Assembly: GCA_900618065.1 (NCBI GenBank)
Contig: UYIL01000003.1
Coordinates: forward strand, 1,054,001 to 1,118,000
Direction of reading: 5' to 3'
DNA length: 64,000 nucleotides
DNA from: Streptococcus thermophilus
GTDB taxonomy: Bacteria > Actinomycetota > Actinomycetes > Mycobacteriales > Mycobacteriaceae
Notes under the pieces: model-generated
Told to the model about the DNA's origin: nothing
Database searches by the model: none
The model's input: the letters and a program-made list of their open reading frames with translations, nothing else
Shown: in pieces, positions 1-8,271 of the stretch
How positions within the stretch are numbered: the first letter of the stretch is position 1
Layout of the letters: every line of letters starts with the position of its first letter
Made by a program: the position numbers and the translations under genes

Positions 1-16
1 ACAACCCCGATATGCG

Positions 17-265
17 CTAGCGCATGTCGATGCCGCCGGTGCCCACCTCGATGATCTTGGTGGTGGGCGCGATAGCACACAGCAGCGGCATCGGGGCGGA
101 GGCCTGCAGCGCGAAGTGGTGGACCAGGAAGGACGCGTTGTTCACGCCGATTTCGTCCGCAGCCTGGGTGATCTCCAGACGAGTCTTGGCGATCTTTTCC
201 GCAGATGGCCCGCACTAGCTGCCGAAGGCGTAATGCCCGAAGCTTAAGAAGCCGAACGCTTTCAT
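17..265 (-). pseudogene. N-terminal remnant of a luciferase-like FMN monooxygenase
   Basis: Read leftwards from an ATG at 265, preceded by a strong ribosome-binding site (AAGGAGTG, 273-280), the frame begins MKAFGFLSFGHYAFGS and meets a TAG. The same frame continues through EITQAADEIGVNNASF and IEVGTGGIDMR to a second TAG at 17-19. These segments resemble the N-terminus of the luciferase-like, flavin-dependent (LLM class) oxidoreductases, where GTGVIDMRY is a typical strand. The internal stop, the missing residues around it and the abrupt end show a dead gene. The assignment rests on motif memory; an intact copy would be about 350 residues. Confidence 0.6.
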
Positions 266-290
266 TGGATAACACTCCTTTTGATGGTGT

Positions 291-347
291 TAACGAGAGG
301 GAGTAACTTTGCAACGACATACCGTTGAATTTAAGTTCAATGTGTAG
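291..347 (+). repeat. Junction repeat, copy 1
   Basis: This segment matches 28906-28960 closely, apart from a two-base length difference near the start. Both copies contain the same 16-base core followed by a near-identical end that would encode VEFKFNV and a stop. Shorter relatives of the last part lie at 4612-4637 and 17641-17665. All copies sit where unrelated gene fragments meet, so this is probably the 3' end of a gene copied around the genome. The rest of 266-470 holds only the epimerase promoter region. Confidence 0.5.
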
Positions 348-470
348 GTTAGCCGAATAAGAAGCTCTGACAGATGGTGGGGTAATCCTGCTCTGACATC
401 TTATTCCAGCTTGGATGCGCTGGGATTAGGACTGGTCACGTGTGAGAAGGTTTCGTGTACAACTAGTGAC

Positions 471-1258
471 ATGAACTTTTTATTGCTCGGTGGTACCGGT
501 TTCCTTGGAGGACACATTGCGGCGGCAGCAATCGACCGAGGACATCAAGTTACTTGCCTCGCGCGGGGTAACGGGAAGGTTCCCAACGGAGCCGAATTTG
601 TGAGTTCAGACCGTGACCGTGACGGTGCGTACGATGAGGTTGCGGGGAAAACTTGGGACACCATTGTGGATCTGACGAGTCAGCCGAAGCATGCGCGGGA
701 TGCGGCGACGAAACTCCAGGCCAAGCATCGTATATTTGTGTCTTCGAGCAGCGTATATGAGGACCAAGGAAGTATTTCTTCCGAGTCTGATTCCGTAGTC
801 ACTCCGCTTGAAATTGACTACATGGAGAACATGGGGCAGTACCCGGCCGCAAAGTCTGCTTGCGAAACGATTTATCGCAACATAAATAGGTCGGTAATGG
901 TAGTTCGACCCGGTCTGATCGCCGGCTACGGCGACGAAACAGGGCGCAGTGGTTACTATCCGTGGCGCTTCGCGCATCCCACGGGTGAGAACGTGATTGT
1001 CCCAGACCCGGCGTTTCCCGTCGCTATGATTGATGTGAAAGACCTTGCAGACTGGATAGTTGAGTCTGCAGAAGTTGGAACTTTCGGAACCTTTAACGCC
1101 ACGGGGGTTTGCTACTTCCTTGTCCGATGTGTTCAAGATTTCGCGTGAGTTAACCGCATCGGAGGCTACGGAGCGACCTTGCTCTGATGAACTGCTTCTC
1201 GCTAATGATGCAACCCCGTGGATGGGCCCAAAATCGTTGCCGTTGCGTTTCCGTATCT
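471..1258 (+). pseudogene. NAD-dependent epimerase/reductase, frameshifted and truncated
   Basis: From ATG 471 the protein opens with a Rossmann motif (LLLGGTGFLG, residues 5-14) and keeps the SSSSVYED and YPAAKSACE segments, the latter holding the family's Tyr-x-x-x-Lys. These mark an extended short-chain dehydrogenase/epimerase. At about 1103-1107 a run of five G shifts the frame. With four G the reading would continue FNATGFATSLSDVFKISREL and run on to a stop at 1258. The family is normally about 320 residues, so the 3' end is also lost where it meets the bacteriocin gene. TACAAC at 455-460, about ten bases before the ATG, could be a -10 element of a leaderless transcript. Confidence 0.65.
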
Positions 1259-1609
1259 AACTCAGCCGTTGCTTCCGCAGAAGAATTCCAAGACCACGGC
1301 GCCAAGGGAGGCTTTGCTTCCGGTGTGATGGCCGAGCTACTCGGCGAGGCAGCACCAGCCTTCACAACCTACTGGGCATCTGCCGGCCGGAAAGTTCGCT
1401 ACCCTGCAGGTGGCGGTACCTGGGAGTACGGATTCTGGAACGCTAAGGCGCGTTCTTATTTCACCGTGAATCGGTGCCATACTTCGACTGTGACCGTCAA
1501 CGGCAGAACGCAACGAAGCATCAACACCCGCGGCGGCCAGAAGTCGATCGCCGAGCTTTGGGCAACGAATTTGCCGGGCACTAAGGACAGCTACTACAAC
1601 TTCTGCTAG
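1187..1609 (+). pseudogene. Lactococcin 972-like bacteriocin precursor lacking its signal peptide
   Basis: The recognisable part starts near 1262 with SAVASAEEF, which looks like the end of a Sec signal peptide with its cleavage site, followed by a long mature region. The core VRYPAGGGTWEYGFWNAKA is the hallmark of the lactococcin 972 family, secreted inhibitors of septum formation. The C-terminus ends SYYNFC. Upstream, the frame runs into the end of the epimerase remnant and has no hydrophobic segment, so the start and signal peptide appear to have been deleted. The two genes that follow are the usual partners of this family. As it stands the product could not be exported by Sec. The open frame from ATG 1187 would give 140 residues. 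Confidence 0.7.
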
Positions 1610-1614
1610 AACTC

Positions 1615-3621
1615 ATGCGCATTCGACCCCTAGTACTTGGGCTTTTGAGCCTACTTCTTGCTGCAGTCATCGCGACTACTGGGTGGCTGCTGACAGCCCT
1701 GGTTGACTCCACCAAGCCCTTGTCCTTAGGGGTCGAATCAACCTTTAGTCTTGACTACGTCGAGCCTAAGACTTCACTCGCGGAGGAACTTGAGTCAGAC
1801 TACGCACCGACGGTAATCCGTAACTCACTGGTTTCATTGGCCGAGCAGAACGGCTACTCCATCTACCGGCTGACTGGCACCGATGACGCAAGCGGGACTT
1901 CCCACGAGGTTTTCATCCCGCTGGAGCAAAATTATCCAGCACCGGAACGCATTCCCCGGCTCAACCGGCCGGATGCCTTGATCCAAGCGGCCAGTGAGCT
2001 TGGGTCGCTGGATTACCACGGTGACTACGTCTTGGTTCCCAAAGCAACGGGTGGCAATGCGAACCACTTCTACGAATCGGCCAGGAATGACGGGCTCAGG
2101 CTAAGCGAAAAGACGCAGTTCCTTCACCTCATCCAATCGGTCGTATTCCGCCTGCCCGCGTTGGTGGCGATCCTGTTTCTATTTGTCGTTTCCCTTTTTG
2201 CCCTGGTATTTGTTCTTCGGGTTTCCGGTCTTAGATTGGCAGCGCTGCGCACAATAAATGGAGGGCACCGCAGTCAAAAAGGCAATTGGCGGCAATGGAC
2301 CTTTGTCATCCTCCCGCACCTAGTTCTCATTGGCCTTGCGAGTACATTCCTCGCCCGCCAAGGGAGCTATTCTTTTGCCCTCCTGTTCCTCAGGTTCTAC
2401 GCCGCCGGGATAGGCTTGGCCCTGGCTACCACCGGTTTGGCCGTAGCCGTCACCGCCCCATTGTTGCGCCGCGCAGTAGCGCTGCTGGGGCAGCGTGCCC
2501 CCGCAGAGAAGGCGGCGGGAAAAGCGCTGAAAGTAATTTCGGTCTTTACCTGCGTGACCTTTGTAGCAGCGGGTCTTAGCTCAGCGGCTGCGCTCCGCTC
2601 CTACCAGCAGGAATCCGAGGCCCAACAGACCTGGAAATCTCTCGCGGAGTTTGGAGCCTTGCATTTTTCAGCCAACTTCGACGGCCCTGCTGGCCGAGTG
2701 GAAGAAGGCGAGCTCTTGCCGCCCAGTGTGCAGCAGAACTTCCACGACTTCGCGCTCAGCTGGGAACGGGAGCACGGGGCTGTCCTCAGCCATACTTTGC
2801 CGAAAGAAGCTACCGGTGTGCCGGACTCCTGCCCCGTGGCACTTGCTAACCGCCAATGGCACGATCTGCAGGATTATCAGTTCCGTCCCGGAGACGACAA
2901 CCACTCGGTCGACTATTCCGCAGCCCAAGAGCATTTCGCAGCTTCCGTGGATCTGTGGGCTCAGGAATCCGGCGACCTGCTCCTTAAATCTGCGCAAATT
3001 GGTCCGGTCAGTGCCGATCATGCGGTCGGATTCATTAGTGGAACAATGTCGGGGGAACTGGTTCCCGGCGATTGTTTTTACGTGCTTGAAACGGACGATC
3101 TATCCGGCTTCGACGCAGACTTCCTAAGCTCCACAGCTTCGAGTAAAAATTTGCTCTTCGCGGATTTCTCGGAACTGGGTCCAGAACTTACCGCTGCCGG
3201 CCTCGAAGGCTACGTGTACCCGGTACACGCGGCCGATCGCGGTCTGGCCGAACTAGTAGCCAGCACGGCGCTGTTCTGGCTGAGTATCCTGAGCGTCCTC
3301 GGAGCTTTGCTCGCCACGCTTGCGGCCTTGATAGTCCAGGCGCGCATCCAGCTCCGAGTTCACCGTCGCCTCCTGGTACTCCTCCACAGCGCTGGGCAAT
3401 CACCGGACAAAACGATGTGGCGACTATTCAAAAGCCAACTGGTCAGCCTGACAGTTGTCGTCATATTGTCCGTCCTGGCTCCGCTACTGCTTCCCAACCC
3501 GTTCCTCTACACCTTCACCGCGCTAAGCTGCCTTGTTTTAATCGTCTACCTCGGTTTTGTCCGTCTCAGTATTTCTCAGCACATGTCCGCCTCCCCTAGG
3601 AGTCACAATGTCATTGGCTAG
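1615..3621 (+). CDS. Bacteriocin-associated integral membrane protein (putative immunity/export)
   Basis: This 668-residue protein starts five bases after the bacteriocin stop codon. It has an N-terminal hydrophobic segment, a long extracytoplasmic part, a cluster of membrane segments at about 175-325, a second external domain at about 330-545 and a final group of membrane helices. The layout and position match the bacteriocin-associated integral membrane proteins that accompany lactococcin 972-type peptides and the adjacent ATPase. The protein is thought to form the membrane half of an export or immunity transporter. The reading frame is intact, so it could still protect the cell although the peptide gene is broken. 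The start has only a weak ribosome-binding site, suggesting coupled translation. Confidence 0.7.
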   Translation: MRIRPLVLGLLSLLLAAVIATTGWLLTALVDSTKPLSLGVESTFSLDYVEPKTSLAEELESDYAPTVIRNSLVSLAEQNGYSIYRLTGTDDASGTSHEVFIPLEQNYPAPERIPRLNRPDALIQAASELGSLDYHGDYVLVPKATGGNANHFYESARNDGLRLSEKTQFLHLIQSVVFRLPALVAILFLFVVSLFALVFVLRVSGLRLAALRTINGGHRSQKGNWRQWTFVILPHLVLIGLASTFLARQGSYSFALLFLRFYAAGIGLALATTGLAVAVTAPLLRRAVALLGQRAPAEKAAGKALKVISVFTCVTFVAAGLSSAAALRSYQQESEAQQTWKSLAEFGALHFSANFDGPAGRVEEGELLPPSVQQNFHDFALSWEREHGAVLSHTLPKEATGVPDSCPVALANRQWHDLQDYQFRPGDDNHSVDYSAAQEHFAASVDLWAQESGDLLLKSAQIGPVSADHAVGFISGTMSGELVPGDCFYVLETDDLSGFDADFLSSTASSKNLLFADFSELGPELTAAGLEGYVYPVHAADRGLAELVASTALFWLSILSVLGALLATLAALIVQARIQLRVHRRLLVLLHSAGQSPDKTMWRLFKSQLVSLTVVVILSVLAPLLLPNPFLYTFTALSCLVLIVYLGFVRLSISQHMSASPRSHNVIG

Positions 3622-4342
3622 CCCCAATCAGTCCCCCACTCTGCCGCCGGAGATTTCCACCTCTCATCTCTGTCTCGCCGCGGAGTCGACTTTTTCTGTG
3701 GGGCGCAGCACGCGGATGGTGAAGAAGTCCCTCGTGGAAAATGCAACGTTTTCCCTACCCGGGCCAGGCTTTGTCGCCATCTGTGGAGCCAGCGGTTCCG
3801 GAAAGACTTTGCTGCTCAACACCTTGGCCGGGCTCCTGCCGCCGGCGGACGGCCTCCTCCGGATAGACGGTGAGAATGCCTCCGCGTGGAGGATGAAGCG
3901 GAGGCGGAGGTTCTGGCGAGAACGCGCAGCGATAATCCACCAAGACCACGGAATCATTCCCGAACTAAGCTGCGAAGATAACCTCACCCTCGGGCTATCC
4001 AGGAAGCAATACTCCAAAGAAGAATTGCTGCACTCCCTCGGCGAAGTCGGTCTTGATGTCCCCTTCGACGGGCCGGCAGCTATTCTCAGCGGAGGCGAGC
4101 AGCAGCGGCTGGCGATCGCCCGAGCCCTGCTCCGCGGCGCGGCTTATGTGTTCGCTGACGAGCCGACCGCCTCCCTCGACCCCACTAACCGCGACCAAGT
4201 TATCGCGCTCCTGCGGCGAGCTGCGGACGGGGGCGCACTCGTTCTGGCCGCCACGCACGATGCCGCAGTTATTGCTGCCGCTGACAGCACCTTGCGCATC
4301 AATGATCGCCAGGTCACAGTCTCCGGCTCTGCGCGGGATTAA
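3608..4342 (+). CDS. ABC transporter ATPase of the lactococcin 972 group
   Basis: The 244-residue protein carries a Walker A motif (GASGSGKT, 60-67), an LSGGEQQR signature and a Walker B segment ending VFADEPTASLD. It is a MacB/LolD-type ATPase. The start at 3608 is chosen because TAGGAGT lies just upstream (3596-3602), and it overlaps the end of the membrane protein by 14 bases. The pair probably forms a transporter exporting the bacteriocin or removing it from the envelope. The gene closes the bacteriocin operon; the next sequence is a fragment on the other strand. Confidence 0.85.
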   Translation: MSLASPNQSPTLPPEISTSHLCLAAESTFSVGRSTRMVKKSLVENATFSLPGPGFVAICGASGSGKTLLLNTLAGLLPPADGLLRIDGENASAWRMKRRRRFWRERAAIIHQDHGIIPELSCEDNLTLGLSRKQYSKEELLHSLGEVGLDVPFDGPAAILSGGEQQRLAIARALLRGAAYVFADEPTASLDPTNRDQVIALLRRAADGGALVLAATHDAAVIAAADSTLRINDRQVTVSGSARD

Positions 4343-4440
4343 ATCGCGATGCCCGCGGCCTTGGCCACCTTCCGGTACCCGGCCGCATGGTCCGCGACGC
4401 TGGCGTGGGCGTTGAGTCCGCTGGGGTTGTCGAGCACGGG
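4339..4440 (-). pseudogene. C-terminal gene fragment, family not recognised
   Basis: On the minus strand about 33 codons remain open up to a TAA at 4339-4341. They contain VLDNPSGLNAHASV and end GIAI. The fragment is cut at its upstream side by the insertion-sequence remnant. I do not recognise the family. It overlaps the last bases of the ABC ATPase gene tail to tail. Confidence 0.35.
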
Positions 4441-4611
4441 CCTGACCCCCGGAAAGTAGACACGTCGGGGGTTAGCTATGCTGCTTGGGTCAGCGTAGCT
4501 GATGTGAGTGCTTCGAAGTCATTGGGGGCTAGAAAGTTGCACTAGGAGTGCCGTCTGCGGGTGTTGTAGCGCATGCACCACCGGAAGACTTCTTGGCGAC
4601 TGATGTCGAAG
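4441..4611 (-). mobile_element. IS3-family insertion sequence remnant (transposase 3' end)
   Basis: The minus strand encodes LDHFDISRQEVFRWCMRYN followed by TRRRHS, a stop and then NDFEALTSA. The YNxRRRHS motif and spacing are those of the C-terminus of IS3-family DDE transposases. The outer end reads TGACCCCCGGAAAGTAGACA, which resembles the terminal inverted repeat of such elements. Only about 170 bases survive, with an internal stop, so it is inactive. It lies between the bacteriocin locus and the HigBA locus and may mark how they were joined. Confidence 0.55.
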
Positions 4612-4637
4612 TGGTCGAGTTCAAGTTCAACGTTTAA
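4612..4637 (+). repeat. Junction repeat, short copy 2
   Basis: The sequence encodes VEFKFNV and a stop, as at 291-347 and 28906-28960. It adjoins the insertion-sequence remnant directly and ends at the HigA operator. Confidence 0.35.
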
Positions 4638-4678
4638 CGCAATGCGTTATTGACGTTTTGCGTTATGGGGGATAGGGT
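4636..4678 (+). promoter_or_regulatory. higBA promoter and probable HigA operator
   Basis: A near-perfect palindrome AACGCAATGCGTT (4636-4648) is followed by a second half-site TGCGTTAT (4659-4666). Within this region TTGACG (4650-4655) and TAGGGT (4673-4678) form a promoter with 17-base spacing. Transcription would start at or just before the higB ATG at 4684, giving a leaderless message. Overlap of the repeats with the promoter suggests autorepression by HigA, as is usual for this family. Confidence 0.55.
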
Positions 4679-4683
4679 GGACT

Positions 4684-4965
4684 ATGATCCAGTCATTCGC
4701 CGACAAGGACACCGAGCGTTTGTGGAATCGAGAACGAGTTCGCTCAATTGATACCCGCATCCACTCCGTGGCTCTTCGGAAGCTGCGCCTACTTGGTAAC
4801 GTCCAACGTCTCGAGGAGCTTCGGATTCCGCCGGGTAATCGCCTCGAAGCGCTGAAAGGCGATAGGCGGGGTCAACACAGTATCCGTATCAACGACCAGT
4901 GGAGGATCTGCTTTCGGTGGACCGCCGCTGGCCCAGAGGAGGTTGAGATCGTTGACTACCACTGA
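4684..4965 (+). CDS. higB: HigB-type toxin (RelE/ParE superfamily mRNA interferase)
   Basis: The 93-residue protein has the features of HigB: ERLWNRERVR near the N-terminus, the central LEALKGDRRGQHSIRIND and the closing WRICFRWTAAG and VEIVDYH strands. HigB toxins cleave ribosome-bound mRNA. In this family the toxin gene precedes the antitoxin, as here, and higA begins inside the last codons of higB. The gene is complete. Only its last codons survive in the second locus at 16184-16213. Confidence 0.88.
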   Translation: MIQSFADKDTERLWNRERVRSIDTRIHSVALRKLRLLGNVQRLEELRIPPGNRLEALKGDRRGQHSIRINDQWRICFRWTAAGPEEVEIVDYH

Positions 4966-5260
4966 CAAGCTCCCCCCAGTTCACCCCGGAGAGATCCTGA
5001 TGGAGGACTTTCTCAAGGAGATGGGCATCACCCAACACAAGCTGGCGGTTTCCATCGCCGTTCCCCCTCGTCGGATTAACGAGATCGTCCACGGAAAGCG
5101 CGCTATCACTGCTGACACGGCACTGCGGTTGGCCAAGTTCTTTGGGATGAGTCCGCAGTTCTGGCTCGGGTTGCAGGCTCAGTACGACCTCGACGTAGCA
5201 GAGGACAAGATCCTCGCCGAGATCGAGGCTATTCAGCCGTTTCAGGCCGTCTCGGCTTAG
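4952..5260 (+). CDS. higA: HigA-type antitoxin with HTH domain
   Basis: The 102-residue protein begins MTTTDKLPPVHPGEILMEDF and carries an XRE-type helix-turn-helix followed by the HigA signature ADTALRLAKFFGMSPQFWL. It would neutralise HigB and bind the operator upstream of higB. The TTG at 4952 is preferred over the TTG at 4943 because the ribosome-binding site GAGGAGG (4936-4942) then lies nine bases upstream. The gene overlaps higB by 14 bases. A close paralogue without toxin lies at 16200-16508. Confidence 0.88.
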   Translation: MTTTDKLPPVHPGEILMEDFLKEMGITQHKLAVSIAVPPRRINEIVHGKRAITADTALRLAKFFGMSPQFWLGLQAQYDLDVAEDKILAEIEAIQPFQAVSA

Positions 5261-5356
5261 TTCTATCCCGGCCGAGATTCGCCTGGCGGCGAGGGGTCAA
5301 CCGCCGTGGGCACGTGATGTCCAAACGGGATCTAGCGCGCGTAAAACCCCGCTCTT

Positions 5357-5384
5357 AAAAATAGACCGACTGTCGCCTATTTTT
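5357..5384. promoter_or_regulatory. Operator-like inverted repeat upstream of a short orphan frame
   Basis: Eight-base perfect arms AAAAATAG (5357-5364) and CTATTTTT (5377-5384) flank a core containing CGACTGTCG. Together they resemble the two-fold sites bound by TetR-family repressors. It lies just before the ATG at 5393. No regulator gene is nearby, so the site may be a leftover from a deleted gene. The rest of 5261-5356 shows nothing I can name. Confidence 0.35.
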
Positions 5385-5392
5385 GAGATCCC

Positions 5393-5500
5393 ATGACTCC
5401 CACCTACCTCCCCGGCACCGAACTCATGCACGCAGACGGGATTGAAGTTTCCACGCCTCCAGCGACCAAGCGCCAACCGCCGGTTTGCCAGAATCCTTAG
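5393..5500 (+). pseudogene. Short orphan reading frame, probably a 5' gene fragment
   Basis: From ATG 5393 the frame encodes 35 residues beginning MTPTYLPGTELMHADGIEV and stops at 5498-5500, overlapping the tail of the next gene on the other strand. It follows the operator-like repeat directly. It looks like the beginning of a longer gene cut by rearrangement. I cannot name the family. Confidence 0.25.
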
Positions 5501-6087
5501 ATGCGCCGTGCCATGTCGGGGTATGCGATGACGACGCCATCGTGGTCCACCTCGAGCTCAACGTCGACGCCCCGGGTGCCGCTGCGGTAGTGCACGGTGT
5601 CCTGGTCGATGGAGCCGTAGTACTGGTCCGAGGCGACGATCTGAAGCGATGGCATGTCGATCCACGCCATGATCAGCTGCGTATCCGGCACACTTTCCGT
5701 GAGTAGATTCAACCGGCGGATCGGCATGGTGTTGGTCATCGGGCAGAGGCCGAGGTCGCAGTCCAGCGCATCGTTGAGTTCAACTCCGTCGGCGATGCCA
5801 GGGGAGGGGAGATCAGCGGGTTGCTCACCGGTGAGCGTGGTGTCGCTCGACCACTTACCGTCATCGTTTCGGGTGAGTTTCAGGGTGCGAGCCCAGCCGT
5901 CGCCCTGCACTTCGACGGTGACGAGCCGGGTAATCCACTCCTCGGCCGCGTCCAGTGTCCACGTGGCGTGGTACCCGTTGCCGTGCTGTGTGCCGGTGGC
6001 GGTCAATCCGTCGTCAGTGAATGCGACCTCTGCGACGTTCTTAATGTTGGGGTCGTCCCAATGCTCCCAGGAGTAAGTCTGAGTCAT
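5497..6087 (-). CDS. Putative glycolipid-binding domain protein (PF06475), paralogue 1
   Basis: The 196-residue protein has no signal peptide. It carries the family block ALDCDLGLCPMTNTMPIRRL followed by LIMAWIDMPSLQ and the closing SGTRGVDVELEVDHDGVV. These identify the putative glycolipid-binding family (formerly DUF1089), whose cellular function is not established. Two paralogues of identical length lie at 16991-17581 and 33304-33894. The start at 6087 overlaps the stop of the upstream gene (6084-6386), so the two are probably cotranscribed. Confidence 0.85.
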   Translation of the reverse strand: MTQTYSWEHWDDPNIKNVAEVAFTDDGLTATGTQHGNGYHATWTLDAAEEWITRLVTVEVQGDGWARTLKLTRNDDGKWSSDTTLTGEQPADLPSPGIADGVELNDALDCDLGLCPMTNTMPIRRLNLLTESVPDTQLIMAWIDMPSLQIVASDQYYGSIDQDTVHYRSGTRGVDVELEVDHDGVVIAYPDMARRI

Positions 6088-6386
6088 AGGGACGAGACTA
6101 GCGCGACGCCTACGCTCACGAGAGCGACTGCGATTCCCAGTGCACCGAAGATGATCCCGAGCTTGCCTCCGGTGGATTGGTCTTCGTACTTCATCGGAGC
6201 GTAGCGTTGCCCGCTCGCCTGTAACGCCTGGTTGATTTCGCGGTCGAGGTTGAACCCGTCGATGCGCCGTTTGACCAGCTGGCCCGTTTCGTCGCGCTCG
6301 ACTTCCCACGCGAAGCTAGCCCCAGCGATGCGTCCCTGGAACCCGGACATCAACTGGCCGGGCTGGATCTGGGTCCCACGCGACAC
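6084..6386 (-). CDS. Small membrane protein, probably 5'-truncated
   Basis: From a GTG at 6386 the 100-residue product has a soluble part with FAWEVERDETGQLVKRRID and FNLDREINQALQ, then a C-terminal membrane helix of about 22 residues. The soluble part matches the end of the larger protein at 34145-34712 (SWELERVDGKWVKRRTD and FDLDHEIQQSLRA). That relative has an N-terminal membrane anchor and about 100 further residues that are missing here, and no ribosome-binding site precedes the GTG. I therefore suspect truncation. Function is unknown. Its relative also lies beside a PF06475 gene, so the association may be meaningful. Confidence 0.5.
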   Translation of the reverse strand: MSRGTQIQPGQLMSGFQGRIAGASFAWEVERDETGQLVKRRIDGFNLDREINQALQASGQRYAPMKYEDQSTGGKLGIIFGALGIAVALVSVGVALVSSL

Positions 6387-6430
6387 GGAGAAGAGTTAGA
6401 AAATCCCGTAGTTGAGTGGGGCCCGCGCAT

Positions 6431-7183
6431 TCACACCGGGCAGATGACCGGCACGCCGTCGTCGTCGAGGATGCGGGCGCTAATGCCGTAGACCTCGTTG
6501 AGGAGTTCAGGGTTGAGCACCGCGGCCGGGGTATCCAGCGCCACGACGCGGCCCGCTTTGACCACGAGCAACTCGTCGCAGAAACGTGCGGCGAGGTTGA
6601 GGTCGTGGATTGCAACCAGGGCAAGCCTGTCGGTTCCCGCCACTTCATCGCGGATGATGTCGAGCAGGTGTACCTGGTGGCGCAGGTCGAGGGCGGACGT
6701 GGGTTCGTCGAGAAGCAAGACGCTCGGGGTGCGCACGAGCATCTGCGCGACGCCGACCAACTGGCGCTGGCCGCCAGACATGTCGGAGACCATGCGGTCG
6801 GCGAGGTGCGTGATGTTGAGCCGCTCCATGATGTCCGCCGTTGCCGCGACTGGATCAGCATCGACCGCGCCGCGGCGCTTCGCGGAAACCATGATGGACT
6901 CGAACGCGGTGAGTGACGCGGTGGTCAGCATGTCTTGGGGCACATAGCCGATGGCGGTGGTGCGAGACTTGCCGGTGACGTCGCGCCCATCGACGACGAT
7001 GGAGCAGGTGCCTTGCGACGGCTTCTTAATCCCCGCGATGGTTTTCACCAGCGTGGACTTGCCGGCGGCGTTCGGGCCGATGAGTCCTACGACTTTGCCT
7101 TCTTCCAGCGGGCCGAAGGTCATGTCGTCGATGATCGTGGTACGGCCGTAGCCGACGGTGAGGTGCTCAGCGAAAATGACCAC
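6431..7183 (-). CDS. Iron-siderophore ABC transporter ATPase
   Basis: The 250-residue protein has Walker A GPNAAGKST, signature MSGGQRQLV, Walker B LLLDEPTSALD and the switch histidine in IHDLNLAARF. It belongs to the FecE/FepC ATPases that energise ferric-siderophore uptake. The start is taken as the GTG at 7183, with GAGGGG just upstream in the end of the permease gene. It is the last gene of a three-gene iron-uptake operon transcribed leftwards from two DtxR boxes. Confidence 0.9.
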   Translation of the reverse strand: MVIFAEHLTVGYGRTTIIDDMTFGPLEEGKVVGLIGPNAAGKSTLVKTIAGIKKPSQGTCSIVVDGRDVTGKSRTTAIGYVPQDMLTTASLTAFESIMVSAKRRGAVDADPVAATADIMERLNITHLADRMVSDMSGGQRQLVGVAQMLVRTPSVLLLDEPTSALDLRHQVHLLDIIRDEVAGTDRLALVAIHDLNLAARFCDELLVVKAGRVVALDTPAAVLNPELLNEVYGISARILDDDGVPVICPV

Positions 7184-7185
7184 GG

Positions 7186-8268
7186 TTAGCCCCTCTTTCG
7201 TGCGCGGGTGAAGATGAGGAAGACGAAGAACGGCACGCCGACCAGCGAGGTGATGATGCCGATGGGGATCGCCAGCCCTGGGATGATGGAGAGCGATGCC
7301 GCGTAAGCCACGCTGAGCAGCATCGCGCCCGCTGCTGCCGCGCCGGGAAGGAAGAACTTCTGGTCCTCGCCCACCAGCATGCGGGCGACGTGGGGGCCGA
7401 CAAGGCCGATGAAGCCGATGATGCCGGTGAACGCGACCGCCGAGGCGGCCAGGAAGGATGCCACAAGCAGGGTAGTGAGGCGCAGGCGTTTGACGTCGAT
7501 GCCGAGGGCGGCGGCGCGATCGTCGCCAAGCCGTAGTGCCGTGAGGCGCCAGGAGTTGACCACGCAGAAGGGGATCGCTGCGGCGACCACCACAGCGAGG
7601 ATGGCGTTCGCGGTCCAGTTCGCGCGCTGCATCGAACCCATAGTCCAGAACACGATCTGCTGGAGCGCTTCGATGTTGGCGCTGTACTGTAGCAGCGAGA
7701 GCAAGGCCTGGAAGAAGAAGCTCAGCGCGATGCCGAGGAGGATCATCGATTCGGCGGTGGCACCGCGCCACACGGACGCGGCTGCCACGATAGCGACGGC
7801 GAGAAGTGCTGCGATCGCCGCGGTGAGCGCCAGGTTGAACTGCGGGTTCGGGATGAGCGTCCAGCCCATCACAATGGCGATCGCCGCACCGAACGCGGCT
7901 GCCGCCGAGACACCGAGGGTGAAGGGCTCGGCAAGGGGGTTGTCCAAGATGGTCTGCATCTGCCCGCCAGCGAGGCCGAGCGCGGCGCCGCACAGCAGTG
8001 CCATCACCGCGGCGGGCAAGCGCAGGGTGCGAATGACCACGCGGGTCTGATCCTCCACCAACTCGGGGCGGAAAACGGCGTTGTAGACGTCGGCAAGTGC
8101 GATGTCGATGGGGCCGACGACGACGGCGACGAGGAAGCTCGCGAAGGCCGCGATGACCAGCCCCACGATGGCGAACGCTTTGTTGCGCCCGCGCTTGTGG
8201 TAGCTCTTAATCGCGGCCTGGCGAGCATCCACGTTTGCGGCGGGCTGCGCGGATACTCGAGTTGTCAT
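7186..8268 (-). CDS. Iron-siderophore ABC transporter permease (FecCD family)
   Basis: The 360-residue protein has about nine to ten membrane helices. It carries the FecCD landmarks LRLPAAVMALLCGAALGLAG near the N-terminus, GDDRAAALGID in the middle and FIGLVGPHVAR in the coupling region. A single FecCD permease probably forms a homodimer. The binding-protein gene ends three bases upstream, and the ATPase gene starts just after its stop. Confidence 0.92.
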   Translation of the reverse strand: MTTRVSAQPAANVDARQAAIKSYHKRGRNKAFAIVGLVIAAFASFLVAVVVGPIDIALADVYNAVFRPELVEDQTRVVIRTLRLPAAVMALLCGAALGLAGGQMQTILDNPLAEPFTLGVSAAAAFGAAIAIVMGWTLIPNPQFNLALTAAIAALLAVAIVAAASVWRGATAESMILLGIALSFFFQALLSLLQYSANIEALQQIVFWTMGSMQRANWTANAILAVVVAAAIPFCVVNSWRLTALRLGDDRAAALGIDVKRLRLTTLLVASFLAASAVAFTGIIGFIGLVGPHVARMLVGEDQKFFLPGAAAAGAMLLSVAYAASLSIIPGLAIPIGIITSLVGVPFFVFLIFTRARKRG

Positions 8269-8271
8269 GGG

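Noticed and set aside
6431..7993. Upstream extension of the iron-transporter ATPase to 520 residues
   Set aside because: The extra part is an Arg/His-rich shadow of the permease gene; the ATPase begins at 7183 after a ribosome-binding site.
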